64,000 bases of DNA from Blautia sp. (GCA_022769545.1 JALEJS010000005.1:29287-93286); one strand, 5' to 3'; positions 34,236 to 43,834 are shown, counted from the stretch's first letter. The notes: generated by a model not told the origin, from the sequence alone. Translations and numbers: made by a program.

Positions 34236-36593
34236 ATGGAAAAACCGGTCGTTCATATATCCGTCAGAAATCTGGTGGAATTCATTCTGAGAAGCGGTGA
34301 TCTGGACAGCCGCAAAACCACAGCTGATAAAGAAGCGATGCAGAAAGGCAGCCGGATTCACCGGAAAATCCAGCGGCAGATGGGAAGCGCCTATCAGGCA
34401 GAGGTTCCTTTAAAATATGACACAGAATTTGAGGATCTGATCATTCAGGCAGAGGGCCGTGCGGACGGGATCTTCGCGGAAGAGGGAAAAACATGGATTG
34501 ATGAGATAAAAGGTACTTTCCAGAACCTGAATCATCTGGAACAGCCGGTGGAGGTTCACCGTGCACAGGCCATGTGCTATGCGTGGTACCGGGCCGAACA
34601 GCAGGGGCTGGAATCCATCGGGATTCAGATCACATATGTAAATATGGATACAGAAGAAATCCGCAGATTTCGGGAGGAAATATCTGTGTCCGCACTGAGC
34701 GAATGGTATCGGTCGCTGATGGAGCAGTATCACAGGTGGGTGTCCTATCAGCAAAGCTGGAGAAAAATGCGCAATGCATCCACCGAAAAGCTCGAGTTTC
34801 CCTTCCCCTATCGGGAAGGGCAGAGGAAAATGGTGAGCAGTGTCTATCACAGCATTTCCGCGGGGAAGCAGATTTTTATCCAGGCGCCTACCGGAGTGGG
34901 AAAGACCATGTCGACGGTGTTTCCGGCCGTGCGGTCTGTGGGAGAGGAAAAAGCCGATACCATTTTTTATCTCACGGCGAAAACCATTACCCGTACCGTG
35001 GCGGAAGAAGCCTTTTCCATTCTCAGGAAAAAGGGCCTGAAGTGGAAGGGAATCACGATCACTGCCAAAGAAAAGCTCTGTGTCTGCGACAAAGTTCAGT
35101 GCGATCCGCAGCATTGCCCGTACGCGGAGGGCCATTTTGACCGGATCAACGATGCCGTGTATGAGCTGTGGACTACACAGGACTGCTATGACAGAGAAAC
35201 CATTCGTCTGCAGGCGGACAAATGGCGTGTGTGTCCATTTGAACTGTGTCTGGATCTGGCAGTCTGGACAGACAGTGTGATCTGTGATTATAATTATGTG
35301 TTTGATCCAAACGTACATCTGAAACGCTTTTTTGCAGACGGTGTCAGCGGAAAGTATCTTTTCCTGATCGACGAGGCGCATAATCTGGTGGAACGGGCCA
35401 GAAGCATGTACAGCGCTTCTCTGTGTAAAGAGGATGTGCTTCAGATCCGAAAGATGGTAAAAGAAGAAAATCCCCGTCTGAAAAAAGCACTCGACAAGGT
35501 GAACCGGCAGCTTCTGGAGCTGAAAAAGCAGTGTGACCGATATGAGGTACTGGATACACCAGGGGTGCTACCGATCAGCGTGCTGCAGCTGCAGGGGGAA
35601 CTGGACCGGTATCTGGAAGAAGAAATCTCCGGGGAAGCACCGGAGGAGATTCTGGATTTCTATTTTCAGGTACGGGATTTTCTGAATGTTTGTGATTTAC
35701 TGGACGAAAATTATGTGATATATTCGGAAAATGGAGAAGACGGAAGGTTCCGTCTGAAGCTGTTCTGCGTAAACCCGGCTGTGAATCTGGAAAAATTTCT
35801 GGAGAAAGGAATCTCTTCTGTTTTCTTTTCGGCCACACTTCTGCCGATGACGTATTACCGGAAGCTACTGAGTACCCGTCAGGATGATTACGGCATTTAT
35901 GTGAGATCTCCTTTCCCGCAGGAGAATCGCTGTATTCTTGTGGGAGGGGATGTGAGCAGCCGGTATACCAGAAGAAGCTATGAGGAATATCGGAGAATTG
36001 CGGAATATCTGGCACGCTGTGTCTGGCAGAGACAGGGAAATTATATGGCTTTTTTTCCTTCTTATAAGATGCTGGATGACGTGTATGAGATATATGAGAA
36101 GGAATTTTCTGCTGCCTGGGTGAGCTGCATCCGTCAGACCCCTTCCATGAGCGAACGGGAGAGAGAAGAATTTCTGGAGGAATTTACGGAAGACCGCGGC
36201 ACATTGCTCGGGTTTTGTATTATGGGGGGTGTTTTCTCGGAAGGAATCGATCTGATGGGTGAAAAACTGATCGGTGCCATGATCGTGGGCACCGGACTTC
36301 CGCAGGTGAGCAATGAGCGGGAAATTCTGAAGAATTATTATGATCAGAGATCGGAAAACGGATTTGACTATGCCTATCGTTTTCCGGGAATGAATAAGGT
36401 TCTGCAGGCTGCCGGCCGCGTGATCCGCACCAGAGAAGATGAGGGTGTGATTCTTCTTCTGGATGAGCGGTTCCGGGGGCGTGATTATGACAGCCTGTTT
36501 CCGGCAGAGTGGGAGGACCGCAGAAGCTGCCGGATGGATTCGGTGGAATCGCACCTTCAGCATTTCTGGACAGAGCGATACAAGAGGAGATGA
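34236..36593 (+). CDS. DinG/XPD-like ATP-dependent DNA helicase with N-terminal nuclease-like domain
   Basis: A 785-residue superfamily 2 helicase. N-terminal region (1-170) resembles a PD-(D/E)xK fold (GRADGIF, WIDEIKGTF). Then Walker A APTGVGKTMS, four cysteines for an iron-sulfur cluster (CVCDKVQC, HCPY, CPFELC), DEAH box (FLIDEAHNL), and C-terminal motifs GVFSEGIDLMG and QAAGRVIRTREDEG. It would unwind damaged or structured DNA. CAGGAGA precedes the ATG at 34236. It follows the SOS-type repair pair by 162 bases and may belong functionally to it. Confidence 0.9.
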   Translation: MEKPVVHISVRNLVEFILRSGDLDSRKTTADKEAMQKGSRIHRKIQRQMGSAYQAEVPLKYDTEFEDLIIQAEGRADGIFAEEGKTWIDEIKGTFQNLNHLEQPVEVHRAQAMCYAWYRAEQQGLESIGIQITYVNMDTEEIRRFREEISVSALSEWYRSLMEQYHRWVSYQQSWRKMRNASTEKLEFPFPYREGQRKMVSSVYHSISAGKQIFIQAPTGVGKTMSTVFPAVRSVGEEKADTIFYLTAKTITRTVAEEAFSILRKKGLKWKGITITAKEKLCVCDKVQCDPQHCPYAEGHFDRINDAVYELWTTQDCYDRETIRLQADKWRVCPFELCLDLAVWTDSVICDYNYVFDPNVHLKRFFADGVSGKYLFLIDEAHNLVERARSMYSASLCKEDVLQIRKMVKEENPRLKKALDKVNRQLLELKKQCDRYEVLDTPGVLPISVLQLQGELDRYLEEEISGEAPEEILDFYFQVRDFLNVCDLLDENYVIYSENGEDGRFRLKLFCVNPAVNLEKFLEKGISSVFFSATLLPMTYYRKLLSTRQDDYGIYVRSPFPQENRCILVGGDVSSRYTRRSYEEYRRIAEYLARCVWQRQGNYMAFFPSYKMLDDVYEIYEKEFSAAWVSCIRQTPSMSEREREEFLEEFTEDRGTLLGFCIMGGVFSEGIDLMGEKLIGAMIVGTGLPQVSNEREILKNYYDQRSENGFDYAYRFPGMNKVLQAAGRVIRTREDEGVILLLDERFRGRDYDSLFPAEWEDRRSCRMDSVESHLQHFWTERYKRR

Positions 36594-36597
36594 ACAT

Positions 36598-38103
36598 ATG
36601 AGACATCACAGAAAGAAAATCTGGCTGTCCGCGGGAGTCCTGTGGATGACATTGTCTGCTGCTGCGGTTCAGACGGAGGCTGCAGGGGCCGGAAGTCTTC
36701 TGACCATTGACGGGAGGGCAGAAATCTGTGCCATGGAGGACGGCAGCGGAAAATATCTGCTGAAAAGCAATGCCTTCTACTGTCTGGATGAGAACGGAGC
36801 CTTCTCTTTGACAAAGGAAATTCATTATTTCGAGAATTTTGAAATTGACGGAATCGTGCTGAACGGGTATTACTATCATGATGAAACGGGAGAGTTTGAG
36901 GCGTCATCCCCTCACATGGAATTTCTGACCGGTCTTTCGGCGGTACTTTCCGAGGAGGAAGAGGCTTCTTTTGACGGATATTATATGGTAGGAAATCTTG
37001 GAAAACTGACGGCGGCACCGCAGGTGAGGTATATGGATCAGCTCCAGCTGAATGGTCAGAGCTTTGACGGATATTATTATTTTGATGAAAACGGCCGGAT
37101 GGATACACAGCCGGGGATTCATTTTCTGTCTATGACCTGCAACGGTCAGAGCTTTGACGGATACTATTATTTCGGGGAAGGCGGGAAACTGCTGCAGGAG
37201 GAAACGCTTACCGAAGACGGGTTTGTCATTGACGCGTTCGGAAAGGTGACAAATACGGAAGAGCTTGGGATGGGAGCTCTGCGGACGCAGCTGAGACAGA
37301 TGGTGGCAGAGCGTAACGGAACCTGGAGCATTTATCTCAAAGAACTGAATTCCGGGGACAGCCTGATCATCAATAATCGTACGCTGTTTTCTGCCAGTCT
37401 GATTAAAGTATTTGCCATGGCCTGCACCTATGAGAATATGGAGCAGGTGAAGGCAAACGAGGCGAAGAAAATGAATGCGGATCCGGCTTCGCCGGCGGTG
37501 GAGGAGAGGATCGGTGCACTCCTGCGGAATATGATCACGGTCAGCGACAATGAATCGTTTAATGAACTGGTTCGCCTTCAGTCGGAAAACAATGATTTTT
37601 CCGAGGGAGCACAGAAGATGAATGAGTTTCTGGAGACGGAGGGCTACACGCATACCTCGGTGCAGCATACACTTTCTCCGTCGTCCTCGCCGGAAACAGG
37701 GCTTGGGGGAAGAAATATCACCTCTGCCGGTGACTGCGGGAAGCTTCTGGAAAAAATATACAATGGTGAGTGCGTAAATGAGGAGGCCTCCGAAGCGATG
37801 CTGGAGCTTCTGCTTGCCCAGCGGATCACGACCAAGATTCCTTCGGGAATATCAGGCGATGTGAAGATTGCAAACAAAACCGGAGAAACGGACACAGACC
37901 AGCATGATATCGCCATCGTGTATGGAGAAGGTACGACTTACATACTCTGTATCCTGTCGGAGGACTGTCCGGAGTCAGAAGCAGTGACACAGATTCGGGA
38001 GCTGTCAGGGAAAATTTACAATTATCTGAATCGATATCAGATTGTGGAATACCGAACGGAAGAAAAGAAAGATTCAGACACGATAACAAAAAATATTGGT
38101 TGA
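36598..38103 (+). CDS. Exported class-A-beta-lactamase-type serine hydrolase with aromatic surface repeats
   Basis: A 501-residue protein. Signal peptide (1-29); residues about 30-210 carry four units of the form (x)FDGYYYF-x-E-x-G-(R/K), reminiscent of cell-wall or glucan-binding repeats; residues 225-490 form a class A serine hydrolase with SLIK (Ser about 267), SDN (about 317) and KTG (about 427). It may be a penicillin-interacting carboxypeptidase-like or beta-lactamase-like enzyme; the missing Glu166 region was not confirmed. The promoter of the next gene overlaps its stop codon. Start follows AGAGGAGATGA. Confidence 0.8.
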   Translation: MRHHRKKIWLSAGVLWMTLSAAAVQTEAAGAGSLLTIDGRAEICAMEDGSGKYLLKSNAFYCLDENGAFSLTKEIHYFENFEIDGIVLNGYYYHDETGEFEASSPHMEFLTGLSAVLSEEEEASFDGYYMVGNLGKLTAAPQVRYMDQLQLNGQSFDGYYYFDENGRMDTQPGIHFLSMTCNGQSFDGYYYFGEGGKLLQEETLTEDGFVIDAFGKVTNTEELGMGALRTQLRQMVAERNGTWSIYLKELNSGDSLIINNRTLFSASLIKVFAMACTYENMEQVKANEAKKMNADPASPAVEERIGALLRNMITVSDNESFNELVRLQSENNDFSEGAQKMNEFLETEGYTHTSVQHTLSPSSSPETGLGGRNITSAGDCGKLLEKIYNGECVNEEASEAMLELLLAQRITTKIPSGISGDVKIANKTGETDTDQHDIAIVYGEGTTYILCILSEDCPESEAVTQIRELSGKIYNYLNRYQIVEYRTEEKKDSDTITKNIG

Positions 38104-38128
38104 CCCTAACAAATATTTGATATACAAT
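38100..38128 (+). promoter_or_regulatory. Promoter of ridA
   Basis: TTGACC (38100-38105), 17-bp spacer, TACAAT (38123-38128); the -35 overlaps the upstream stop codon. Confidence 0.7.
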
Positions 38129-38182
38129 AGTGCCATACAGGAGAGAAACTCTTCGCTACAATCAAATCAAAAAGGAGAATGC

Positions 38183-38563
38183 ATGATGAAAGTTGTATAC
38201 ACAGACAAAGCACCGGCAGCGATCGGACCATATTCTCAGGCAATGGTTGTCGGAAACATGTTATTTACGTCCGGACAGATCCCGGTAGTTCCGGAAACCG
38301 GAGAACTGGCAGGGGAAACCATCGAAGCACAGGCAGAGCAGGTTATGAAAAATCTGAGCGCTGTTCTGGCAGAGGCAGGAAGCAGCTTTGAAAAAGCAGT
38401 TAAGACCACCTGTTTCCTTGCAGACATGGGAGATTTTGCGGCATTCAATGAGATTTATGCAAAATATTTTGTGAACAAGCCGGCACGTTCCTGTGTGGCA
38501 GTAAAAACGCTTCCAAAGAACGTTCTCTGTGAAGTGGAAGTCATCGCAGTCGTGGAAGACTGA
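38183..38563 (+). CDS. ridA: RidA family enamine/imine deaminase
   Basis: A 126-residue cytosolic protein that hydrolyses reactive enamine/imine intermediates released by PLP enzymes. Family signatures: APAAIGPYSQAM, LFTSGQIP, the Arg of PARSCVAVKTLP and EVEVIAVVED. AAAGGAG lies 6 bases before the first of two adjacent ATGs. It is monocistronic, with its own promoter and terminator. Confidence 0.93.
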   Translation: MMKVVYTDKAPAAIGPYSQAMVVGNMLFTSGQIPVVPETGELAGETIEAQAEQVMKNLSAVLAEAGSSFEKAVKTTCFLADMGDFAAFNEIYAKYFVNKPARSCVAVKTLPKNVLCEVEVIAVVED

Positions 38564-38629
38564 AAAGAGACGGACAGATAACGGAATAAGAGAAAAACGG
38601 AAAAAAATCGACAGAAAAATATAAGAAAG

Positions 38630-38674
38630 AATCACCCGCAGGTTCGTTTTGTGACCTTCGGGTGATTGCTTTTT
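38630..38674 (+). terminator. Terminator after ridA
   Basis: AATCACCCG (38630-38638) pairs with CGGGTGATT (38659-38667), with an inner GGT/ACC helix; T5 tail at 38670-38674. Confidence 0.8.
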
Positions 38675-38694
38675 ATGAGGGAATCATGTATAAT
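38666..38694 (+). promoter_or_regulatory. Promoter of the egsA-sigH operon
   Basis: TTGCTT (38666-38671), 17-bp spacer, consensus TATAAT (38689-38694); the -35 is embedded in the ridA terminator tail. Confidence 0.6.
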
Positions 38695-38743
38695 ATCCAT
38701 TTGAAGTATGTTCAAATATGTTTTTTCAGGAGGAGATAATTAC

Positions 38744-40024
38744 ATGCGAGTCGACGCGGACGATTTTGCCCGACCTTGCAGCTGCGGTAAGGAGCATCGG
38801 ATCGATGTCACAGAGATCCTTATCGAAGCCGGAGCAGTCAAAAAATTAGAGGAGGAGATGTCAGAAGGATTTCTGAAAGAATACATATCTCCTCTGTTCA
38901 TCTGTGATACGAATACCTATCAGGCTACGGAAGAAATTCTGGAGGAAGTTTACGACAGAGGACAGCTGGTCGTTCTGGATGCAGAAGGACTTCACGCGGA
39001 CAATTATGCCGTTGAAATTGTAGTGAATAATATGGATGATGATATCGACATCATCATTGCTGTCGGAGCAGGGACCATTCATGATATCAGCAGATATATC
39101 GCTTATCAGTGTAAGATTCCGTTTGTCTCGGTTCCCACGGCAGCCAGTGTGGACGGATTTGTTTCCACGGTAGCAGCTATGACCTTTGACGGACTGAAGA
39201 AGACGGTGCCCTGTGCCGCTCCGATCTGTGTCTATGCAGATACGGAGATTTTTGCCAATGCGCCGGGCAGACTGACCGCTTCCGGAGTGTCTGACCTGAT
39301 GGGAAAATACATTAGTCTCGCAGACTGGCAGATATCAAATCTTGTAACCGGAGAATATTATTGTGAATCCATTGTTGAAATGGAAAGAAAGGCATTAAAG
39401 ACCGTAAAGGGCTGTCTGAGATCCATTGCGGCGAAAGACGAGGATGCCTGTGAAAAGCTGATGTATGGTCTGATCCTTTCCGGACTGGCCATGCAGATGG
39501 TAGGAAATTCCAGACCGGCGTCCGGTGCGGAGCATCACATGTCCCATCTCTGGGAGATGAGTGTGATCAACAAACCGCTGGACGCGCTTCATGGAGAAAA
39601 GGTTTCCGTGGGTCTGATTTCCGTTCTGGAGGAATATAAAAAAATTGCGCGGGCGATCCGTCAGGGCCGCTGTCAGGTGAAAGGCTTCGAGGAGTACGAG
39701 GATGAGACGCTTCTGGAAGAATCGTTTGGAAAGAAAGGACTTCTGGAAGGGATCCGTATGGAAAACGAGCCGGAGCTTCTCTGGGAAATAGATCCGGATC
39801 ATCTGGAAGCATGCCTTCCGGAAATCGCAGAGATCATCGATGAGCTCCCGGATGTGGAGGAGATGCTCTACATGCTGGGGAAGGCCGGATGTAAGAGACG
39901 GGCAGAGGACATCGGCCTGACAGATCAGATCATTCCGGAAAGTCTGAGACTGGCGCCATATGTGCGCAGAAGGCTGACCTTCCTTCGAATGAGCAAAATG
40001 CTGGAATATGATGCGGCTGAATGA
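38744..40024 (+). CDS. egsA: sn-Glycerol-1-phosphate dehydrogenase (EgsA/AraM)
   Basis: A 426-residue NAD(P)-dependent metalloenzyme reducing dihydroxyacetone phosphate to glycerol-1-phosphate. Family marks: VGAGTIHDISRYIAY nucleotide loop, SVPTAASVDGFVS, and metal ligands in GVSDLMGK and ASGAEHHMSHLWE and LHGEKVSVG. GGAGGAGA precedes the ATG at 38744; an earlier ATG (38708) lies between promoter and ribosome site. It heads an operon with ispF, cysS, mrnC, rlmB and sigH; the isoprenoid gene next door hints at ether or prenylglyceryl lipid synthesis (inference). Confidence 0.88.
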   Translation: MRVDADDFARPCSCGKEHRIDVTEILIEAGAVKKLEEEMSEGFLKEYISPLFICDTNTYQATEEILEEVYDRGQLVVLDAEGLHADNYAVEIVVNNMDDDIDIIIAVGAGTIHDISRYIAYQCKIPFVSVPTAASVDGFVSTVAAMTFDGLKKTVPCAAPICVYADTEIFANAPGRLTASGVSDLMGKYISLADWQISNLVTGEYYCESIVEMERKALKTVKGCLRSIAAKDEDACEKLMYGLILSGLAMQMVGNSRPASGAEHHMSHLWEMSVINKPLDALHGEKVSVGLISVLEEYKKIARAIRQGRCQVKGFEEYEDETLLEESFGKKGLLEGIRMENEPELLWEIDPDHLEACLPEIAEIIDELPDVEEMLYMLGKAGCKRRAEDIGLTDQIIPESLRLAPYVRRRLTFLRMSKMLEYDAAE

Positions 40025-40045
40025 CCGGCCGGGAAAGAGGAAGCT

Positions 40046-40516
40046 ATGCGGATTGGAATGGGATATGATGTTCATAAACTGACAAAGGACCGGGAACTGA
40101 TTCTGGGCGGCGTGAAGATCCCCTGGGAAATGGGGCTTCTGGGACATTCGGACGCAGATGTCCTGATCCATGCAGTGATGGACGCTCTTCTGGGGGCGGC
40201 AGCGCTGGGGGATATCGGAAAGCACTTTCCGGACACGGATCCTGCATATAAGGGCATTTCCAGCATACTTCTGCTTCAGCACGTGACCAGGCTGATCGAA
40301 GAGCATGGATTCCGGATCGGAAATGTGGATGCCACGATCATTGCTCAGAAACCGAAGATGGCACCGCATATTCCGCAGATGCGGAAAAATATGGCACAGG
40401 CCATGAATATTGAGGAATCCCGCCTGAACATCAAGGCGACGACAGAGGAAGGACTGGGATTTACCGGCAGACAGGAGGGAATTGCTTCCCAGGCGGTATG
40501 TCTGCTGGAAGAATAA
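40046..40516 (+). CDS. ispF: 2-C-methyl-D-erythritol 2,4-cyclodiphosphate synthase
   Basis: A 156-residue enzyme of the MEP isoprenoid pathway. Metal and substrate motifs [41 protein letters not shown] and the C-terminal [12 protein letters not shown] are all present, at the usual length. It lies 21 bases after egsA and 20 before cysS. Confidence 0.96.
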   Translation: MRIGMGYDVHKLTKDRELILGGVKIPWEMGLLGHSDADVLIHAVMDALLGAAALGDIGKHFPDTDPAYKGISSILLLQHVTRLIEEHGFRIGNVDATIIAQKPKMAPHIPQMRKNMAQAMNIEESRLNIKATTEEGLGFTGRQEGIASQAVCLLEE

Positions 40517-40536
40517 TCAAAGGAGAGGAATGGAAA

Positions 40537-41946
40537 TTGAAGCTTTTTAATACATTGACCAGGAAAAAAGAAGAGTTTGTACCTCTGGAAGAGGGAAAGG
40601 TTCGGATGTATGTGTGCGGACCGACCGTGTACAATCTGATTCATATTGGAAATGCGCGTCCGATGATCATTTTTGATACCGTTCGCAGATATATGGAATA
40701 TAAAGGCTATGAGGTCAACTTTGTATCCAATTTTACGGACGTGGATGACAAGATTATCAAGAAGGCCATCGAAGAAGGTGTGTCTGCGGATGAGATTTCC
40801 AATCGTTATATCGAGGAATGCAAAAAGGATATGGCCGGCATGAATGTGAAGCCGGCAACCACACATCCAAGAGCCACACAGGAAATTGACGGAATGATCC
40901 AGATGATTCAGACGCTGATCGACAAGGGCTATGCTTATCCGGCAGCAGACGGAACCGTATATTTCCGTGTGAAACAGTTTCAGGAATACGGCAAGCTTTC
41001 TCACAAAAATCTGGACGATCTGCAGTCCGGTTTCCGTTCTTTGCAGGTGTCCGGTGAAGAACAGAAGGAAGATCCCATGGATTTTGTCCTCTGGAAACCG
41101 AAAAAAGAAGGGGAGCCTTACTGGGAGTCTCCGTGGTGCCAGGGCCGTCCGGGATGGCATATTGAGTGCTCTGTCATGTCCAAAAAATATCTGGGAGAGG
41201 AAATTGACATTCATGCAGGCGGTGAGGATCTGATTTTCCCGCATCATGAGAATGAGATTGCACAGAGTGAATGCTGCAATGGAAAAATTTTTGCAAAATA
41301 CTGGATGCACAACGCATTCCTGAATATTGATAATAAGAAAATGTCCAAGTCCCTGGGAAATTTCCGGACGGTCCGTGAGATCAGTGAGCAGTATGATCTT
41401 CAGGTGCTTCGGTTCTTTATGCTGAATGCGCATTACAGAAGCCCGCTGAATTTCAGCGCGGATCTGATGGAAGCCTCCAAAAACGCACTGGATCGTATCA
41501 CCGATGCGGCAGCCCATCTGAAAGACCGTCAGGATGCGGCTCCGGATTCTGTAATGACACAGCAGGAGGCGGCAAAGGCAGTAGAGGCAGAGCTTTTTGT
41601 GAAGAAATTCGAAGAAGCCATGGACGACGATTTCAATACGGCAGATGCACTTGCAGCTGTCTTTGAACTGGTAAAATATGCAAACACCAATGTGACGGAA
41701 GCCAGCACAGGTGCATTTGCGAAAGCCCTGCTGGAAATTCTGGTGAAGCTTTGTGATGTTCTGGGACTGATTGCTCTGAAAAAAGAAGAAATTCTGGACA
41801 AGGAGATTGAGGATCTCATCGCGGAGCGTCAGGCTGCCCGGAAAGAAAAGAATTTTGCACGGGCAGATGAGATCAGGGATGAACTTCTGAAAAAAGGAAT
41901 CATTCTGAAGGATACCCGTGAAGGAGTAAAATGGAAACGAGCATAA
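40537..41946 (+). CDS. cysS: Cysteine--tRNA ligase
   Basis: A 469-residue class I aminoacyl-tRNA synthetase. Zinc/active-site motif YVCGPTVYNLIHIGNARP, HIECSVMS, FPHHENEIAQ and KMSKSLGN are intact; the C-terminal DALR-type helical domain ends in WKRA. The TTG at 40537 is the start, AGGAGAGG lying 8 bases before it. Its end overlaps mrnC by 16 bases. Confidence 0.95.
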   Translation: MKLFNTLTRKKEEFVPLEEGKVRMYVCGPTVYNLIHIGNARPMIIFDTVRRYMEYKGYEVNFVSNFTDVDDKIIKKAIEEGVSADEISNRYIEECKKDMAGMNVKPATTHPRATQEIDGMIQMIQTLIDKGYAYPAADGTVYFRVKQFQEYGKLSHKNLDDLQSGFRSLQVSGEEQKEDPMDFVLWKPKKEGEPYWESPWCQGRPGWHIECSVMSKKYLGEEIDIHAGGEDLIFPHHENEIAQSECCNGKIFAKYWMHNAFLNIDNKKMSKSLGNFRTVREISEQYDLQVLRFFMLNAHYRSPLNFSADLMEASKNALDRITDAAAHLKDRQDAAPDSVMTQQEAAKAVEAELFVKKFEEAMDDDFNTADALAAVFELVKYANTNVTEASTGAFAKALLEILVKLCDVLGLIALKKEEILDKEIEDLIAERQAARKEKNFARADEIRDELLKKGIILKDTREGVKWKRA

Positions 41947-42356
41947 ATCAATTCAATGAATTATTTCATCTGGAGAATAGGGACATCAGGACCTATTCTC
42001 CTTTGACGCTTGCATATATCGGGGACGCCATTTATGAGCTGATCATCCGGACCGTTCTGGTAAAAAAAGGGAACTGTCAGGTAAACAAGCTTCATGGGAG
42101 GGCAAGCGAACTGGTGAAGGCTTCTGCGCAGTCGGATATCATGGGCGTGATTCAGCCTATGCTGACGGAGGAGGAGCTGGCGGTTTATAAGAGGGGAAGA
42201 AACGCAAAATCTCCCACGATGGCAAAACACGCCACCATGACGGATTATCGCCGGGCCACCGGTTTTGAAGCGTTAATGGGATATCTGTATCTTACGGAAA
42301 ATTATTCCCGCATGCTGGAGCTGATCCGGGCGGGAATCGGGGAGGACAGGCTATGA
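41931..42356 (+). CDS. mrnC: Mini-ribonuclease III
   Basis: A 141-residue RNase III catalytic domain lacking the double-stranded-RNA-binding domain, which matures 23S rRNA. Signatures: LTLAYIGDAIYELIIR (catalytic Asp/Glu) and GRASELVKASAQS; FEALMGYLYL near the end. It overlaps cysS and rlmB, the conserved cysS-mrnC-rlmB order of Firmicutes. Confidence 0.94.
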   Translation: METSINQFNELFHLENRDIRTYSPLTLAYIGDAIYELIIRTVLVKKGNCQVNKLHGRASELVKASAQSDIMGVIQPMLTEEELAVYKRGRNAKSPTMAKHATMTDYRRATGFEALMGYLYLTENYSRMLELIRAGIGEDRL

Positions 42357-43090
42357 GTGAACAGATCGAAGGCCGCAATGCGGTACTGGAGGCATTTCGC
42401 TCCGGAAAATGTGTGGACAAGCTTTTTATTCTGGACGGATGTCAGGACGGACCGGTGCGGTCCATCGCCAGAGAGGCGCGCAAAAAAGACACGATCATCA
42501 ACTATGTCCCGAGAGAGCGTCTGGATTCCATGAGTGAGACCGGTGCGCACCAGGGGGTGATCGCACAGGTGGCAGCCTATGAATACTCCACAGTGGAAGA
42601 AATCCTGGAAAATGCCCGGAAAAAGGGCGAACCCCCATTTCTTTTCCTGCTGGACAATATCGAGGATCCGCATAATCTGGGCGCGATCATCCGTACGGCC
42701 AATCTGGCAGGTGCGCATGGTGTGATCATTCCGAAGCGCCGTGCAGTCGGACTGACGGCGACCGTGGCAAAGACTTCCGCAGGTGCTCTGAATTACACTC
42801 CTGTGGCGAAGGTGACAAATCTCGGGAAAACCATCGATGAGCTGAAGGAGCAGGGAATCTGGTTTGTCTGTGCAGATATGGGCGGAGAAACCATGTACCG
42901 TCTGAATCTGACCGGCCCGATCGGACTGGTGATCGGAAATGAAGGAGAAGGAGTGAGCCGCCTGATCCGGGAAAAATGTGACTATATTGCGTCAATTCCC
43001 ATGAAAGGGGACATTGATTCCCTGAATGCATCTGTGGCGGCAGGTGTGCTGGCATATGAGATCGTGCGTCAGAGACTGGACAGCAGATAA
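42353..43090 (+). CDS. rlmB: 23S rRNA (guanosine(2251)-2'-O)-methyltransferase
   Basis: A 245-residue SPOUT methyltransferase. N-terminal substrate domain (IEGRNAVLEAFRSGK) and the knot region with LDNIEDPHNLGAIIRTA, GLTATVAKTSAGA, VIGNEGEGVSRL and IPMKGDIDSLNASVAAGV. ATGA overlap with mrnC indicates coupled translation. Confidence 0.95.
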   Translation: MSEQIEGRNAVLEAFRSGKCVDKLFILDGCQDGPVRSIAREARKKDTIINYVPRERLDSMSETGAHQGVIAQVAAYEYSTVEEILENARKKGEPPFLFLLDNIEDPHNLGAIIRTANLAGAHGVIIPKRRAVGLTATVAKTSAGALNYTPVAKVTNLGKTIDELKEQGIWFVCADMGGETMYRLNLTGPIGLVIGNEGEGVSRLIREKCDYIASIPMKGDIDSLNASVAAGVLAYEIVRQRLDSR

Positions 43091-43132
43091 TGCGGTCTAT
43101 TATAGTAAATCAGAAGCATCAGTGGAGGACTT

Positions 43133-43720
43133 ATGAGTCAGTATGACGGAAGCCGGGATGAGGATCTGATTCTCCGGCTTCGTGCGGGAGAAGAAGGAAT
43201 TTCAGACTATTTGATGGAAAAATATAAGGAAATGGTCCGGAAAAAAGCCCGGGCACTGTTTCTTGTGGGCGGAGATACGGATGATCTGATTCAGGAAGGG
43301 ATGATCGGCCTGTTTAAAGCAGTGCGCGACTATAAACCGGATCGGAATGCCTCCTTTCAGACCTTTGCATCGCTGTGTGTGGATCGTCAGATCTATAAAG
43401 CAATTCAGAATTCCAACCGGAAAAAGAATCAGCCGCTGAATTCCTATGTGTCACTCAGTACAGAAAATGATGAGCAGACACGTGGACTTTGGACAGAGGA
43501 TCCGGAAGCCATTGTCATCGGACAGGAAAAAGCAGATCTTCTGGAGGAGAATCTGTCCAGTTATCTCAGCAGAATGGAGCAGGAGGTGCTGGCATTGTAT
43601 CTGGCGGGCTATGGATATGTACAGATATCCGAGAAGATGAATAAATCGCCCAAGTCCATCGACAATGCACTGCAGAGAATCCGCACAAAAGTGCGCGGCT
43701 TTCTGGAGAAGGGAAAATAG
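43133..43720 (+). CDS. sigH: RNA polymerase sporulation sigma factor SigH
   Basis: A 195-residue sigma-70-family factor. Region 2 (DTDDLIQEGMIGLFKAVRDY) and region 4 helix-turn-helix (LSRMEQEVLALYLAGYGYVQIS and SPKSIDNALQRIRTK) match sigma-H of clostridia, which drives early sporulation genes. Position after rlmB is conserved; the yacP gene often found between them is missing. Confidence 0.93.
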   Translation: MSQYDGSRDEDLILRLRAGEEGISDYLMEKYKEMVRKKARALFLVGGDTDDLIQEGMIGLFKAVRDYKPDRNASFQTFASLCVDRQIYKAIQNSNRKKNQPLNSYVSLSTENDEQTRGLWTEDPEAIVIGQEKADLLEENLSSYLSRMEQEVLALYLAGYGYVQISEKMNKSPKSIDNALQRIRTKVRGFLEKGK

Positions 43721-43778
43721 TGTGTCAATTCTGCCAAAGAAAAAGATAAAAACTGTTCTGCAAAAGTAAAAAAGAGTA

Positions 43779-43807
43779 TTGACAATTCTTTGTATTTCTG
43801 ATAACAT
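43779..43807 (+). promoter_or_regulatory. Strong promoter of the tRNA-Thr gene
   Basis: Consensus TTGACA (43779-43784), 17-bp spacer, TAACAT (43802-43807). Confidence 0.75.
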
Positions 43808-43813
43808 ATTCAA

Positions 43814-43834
43814 TTGTGAACGGCATGTTCACAA
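43814..43834. promoter_or_regulatory. Perfect inverted repeat at the tRNA transcription start
   Basis: TTGTGAAC-GGCAT-GTTCACAA, 8+5+8, begins where transcription should start and ends 5 bases before the mature tRNA. It could be an operator or a 5'-leader hairpin. The GAAC/GTTC spacing is 5, so it is not a LexA box. Confidence 0.5.

Noticed and set aside
43820..43830. LexA box before tRNA-Thr
   Set aside because: GAAC and GTTC are 5 bases apart instead of 4.
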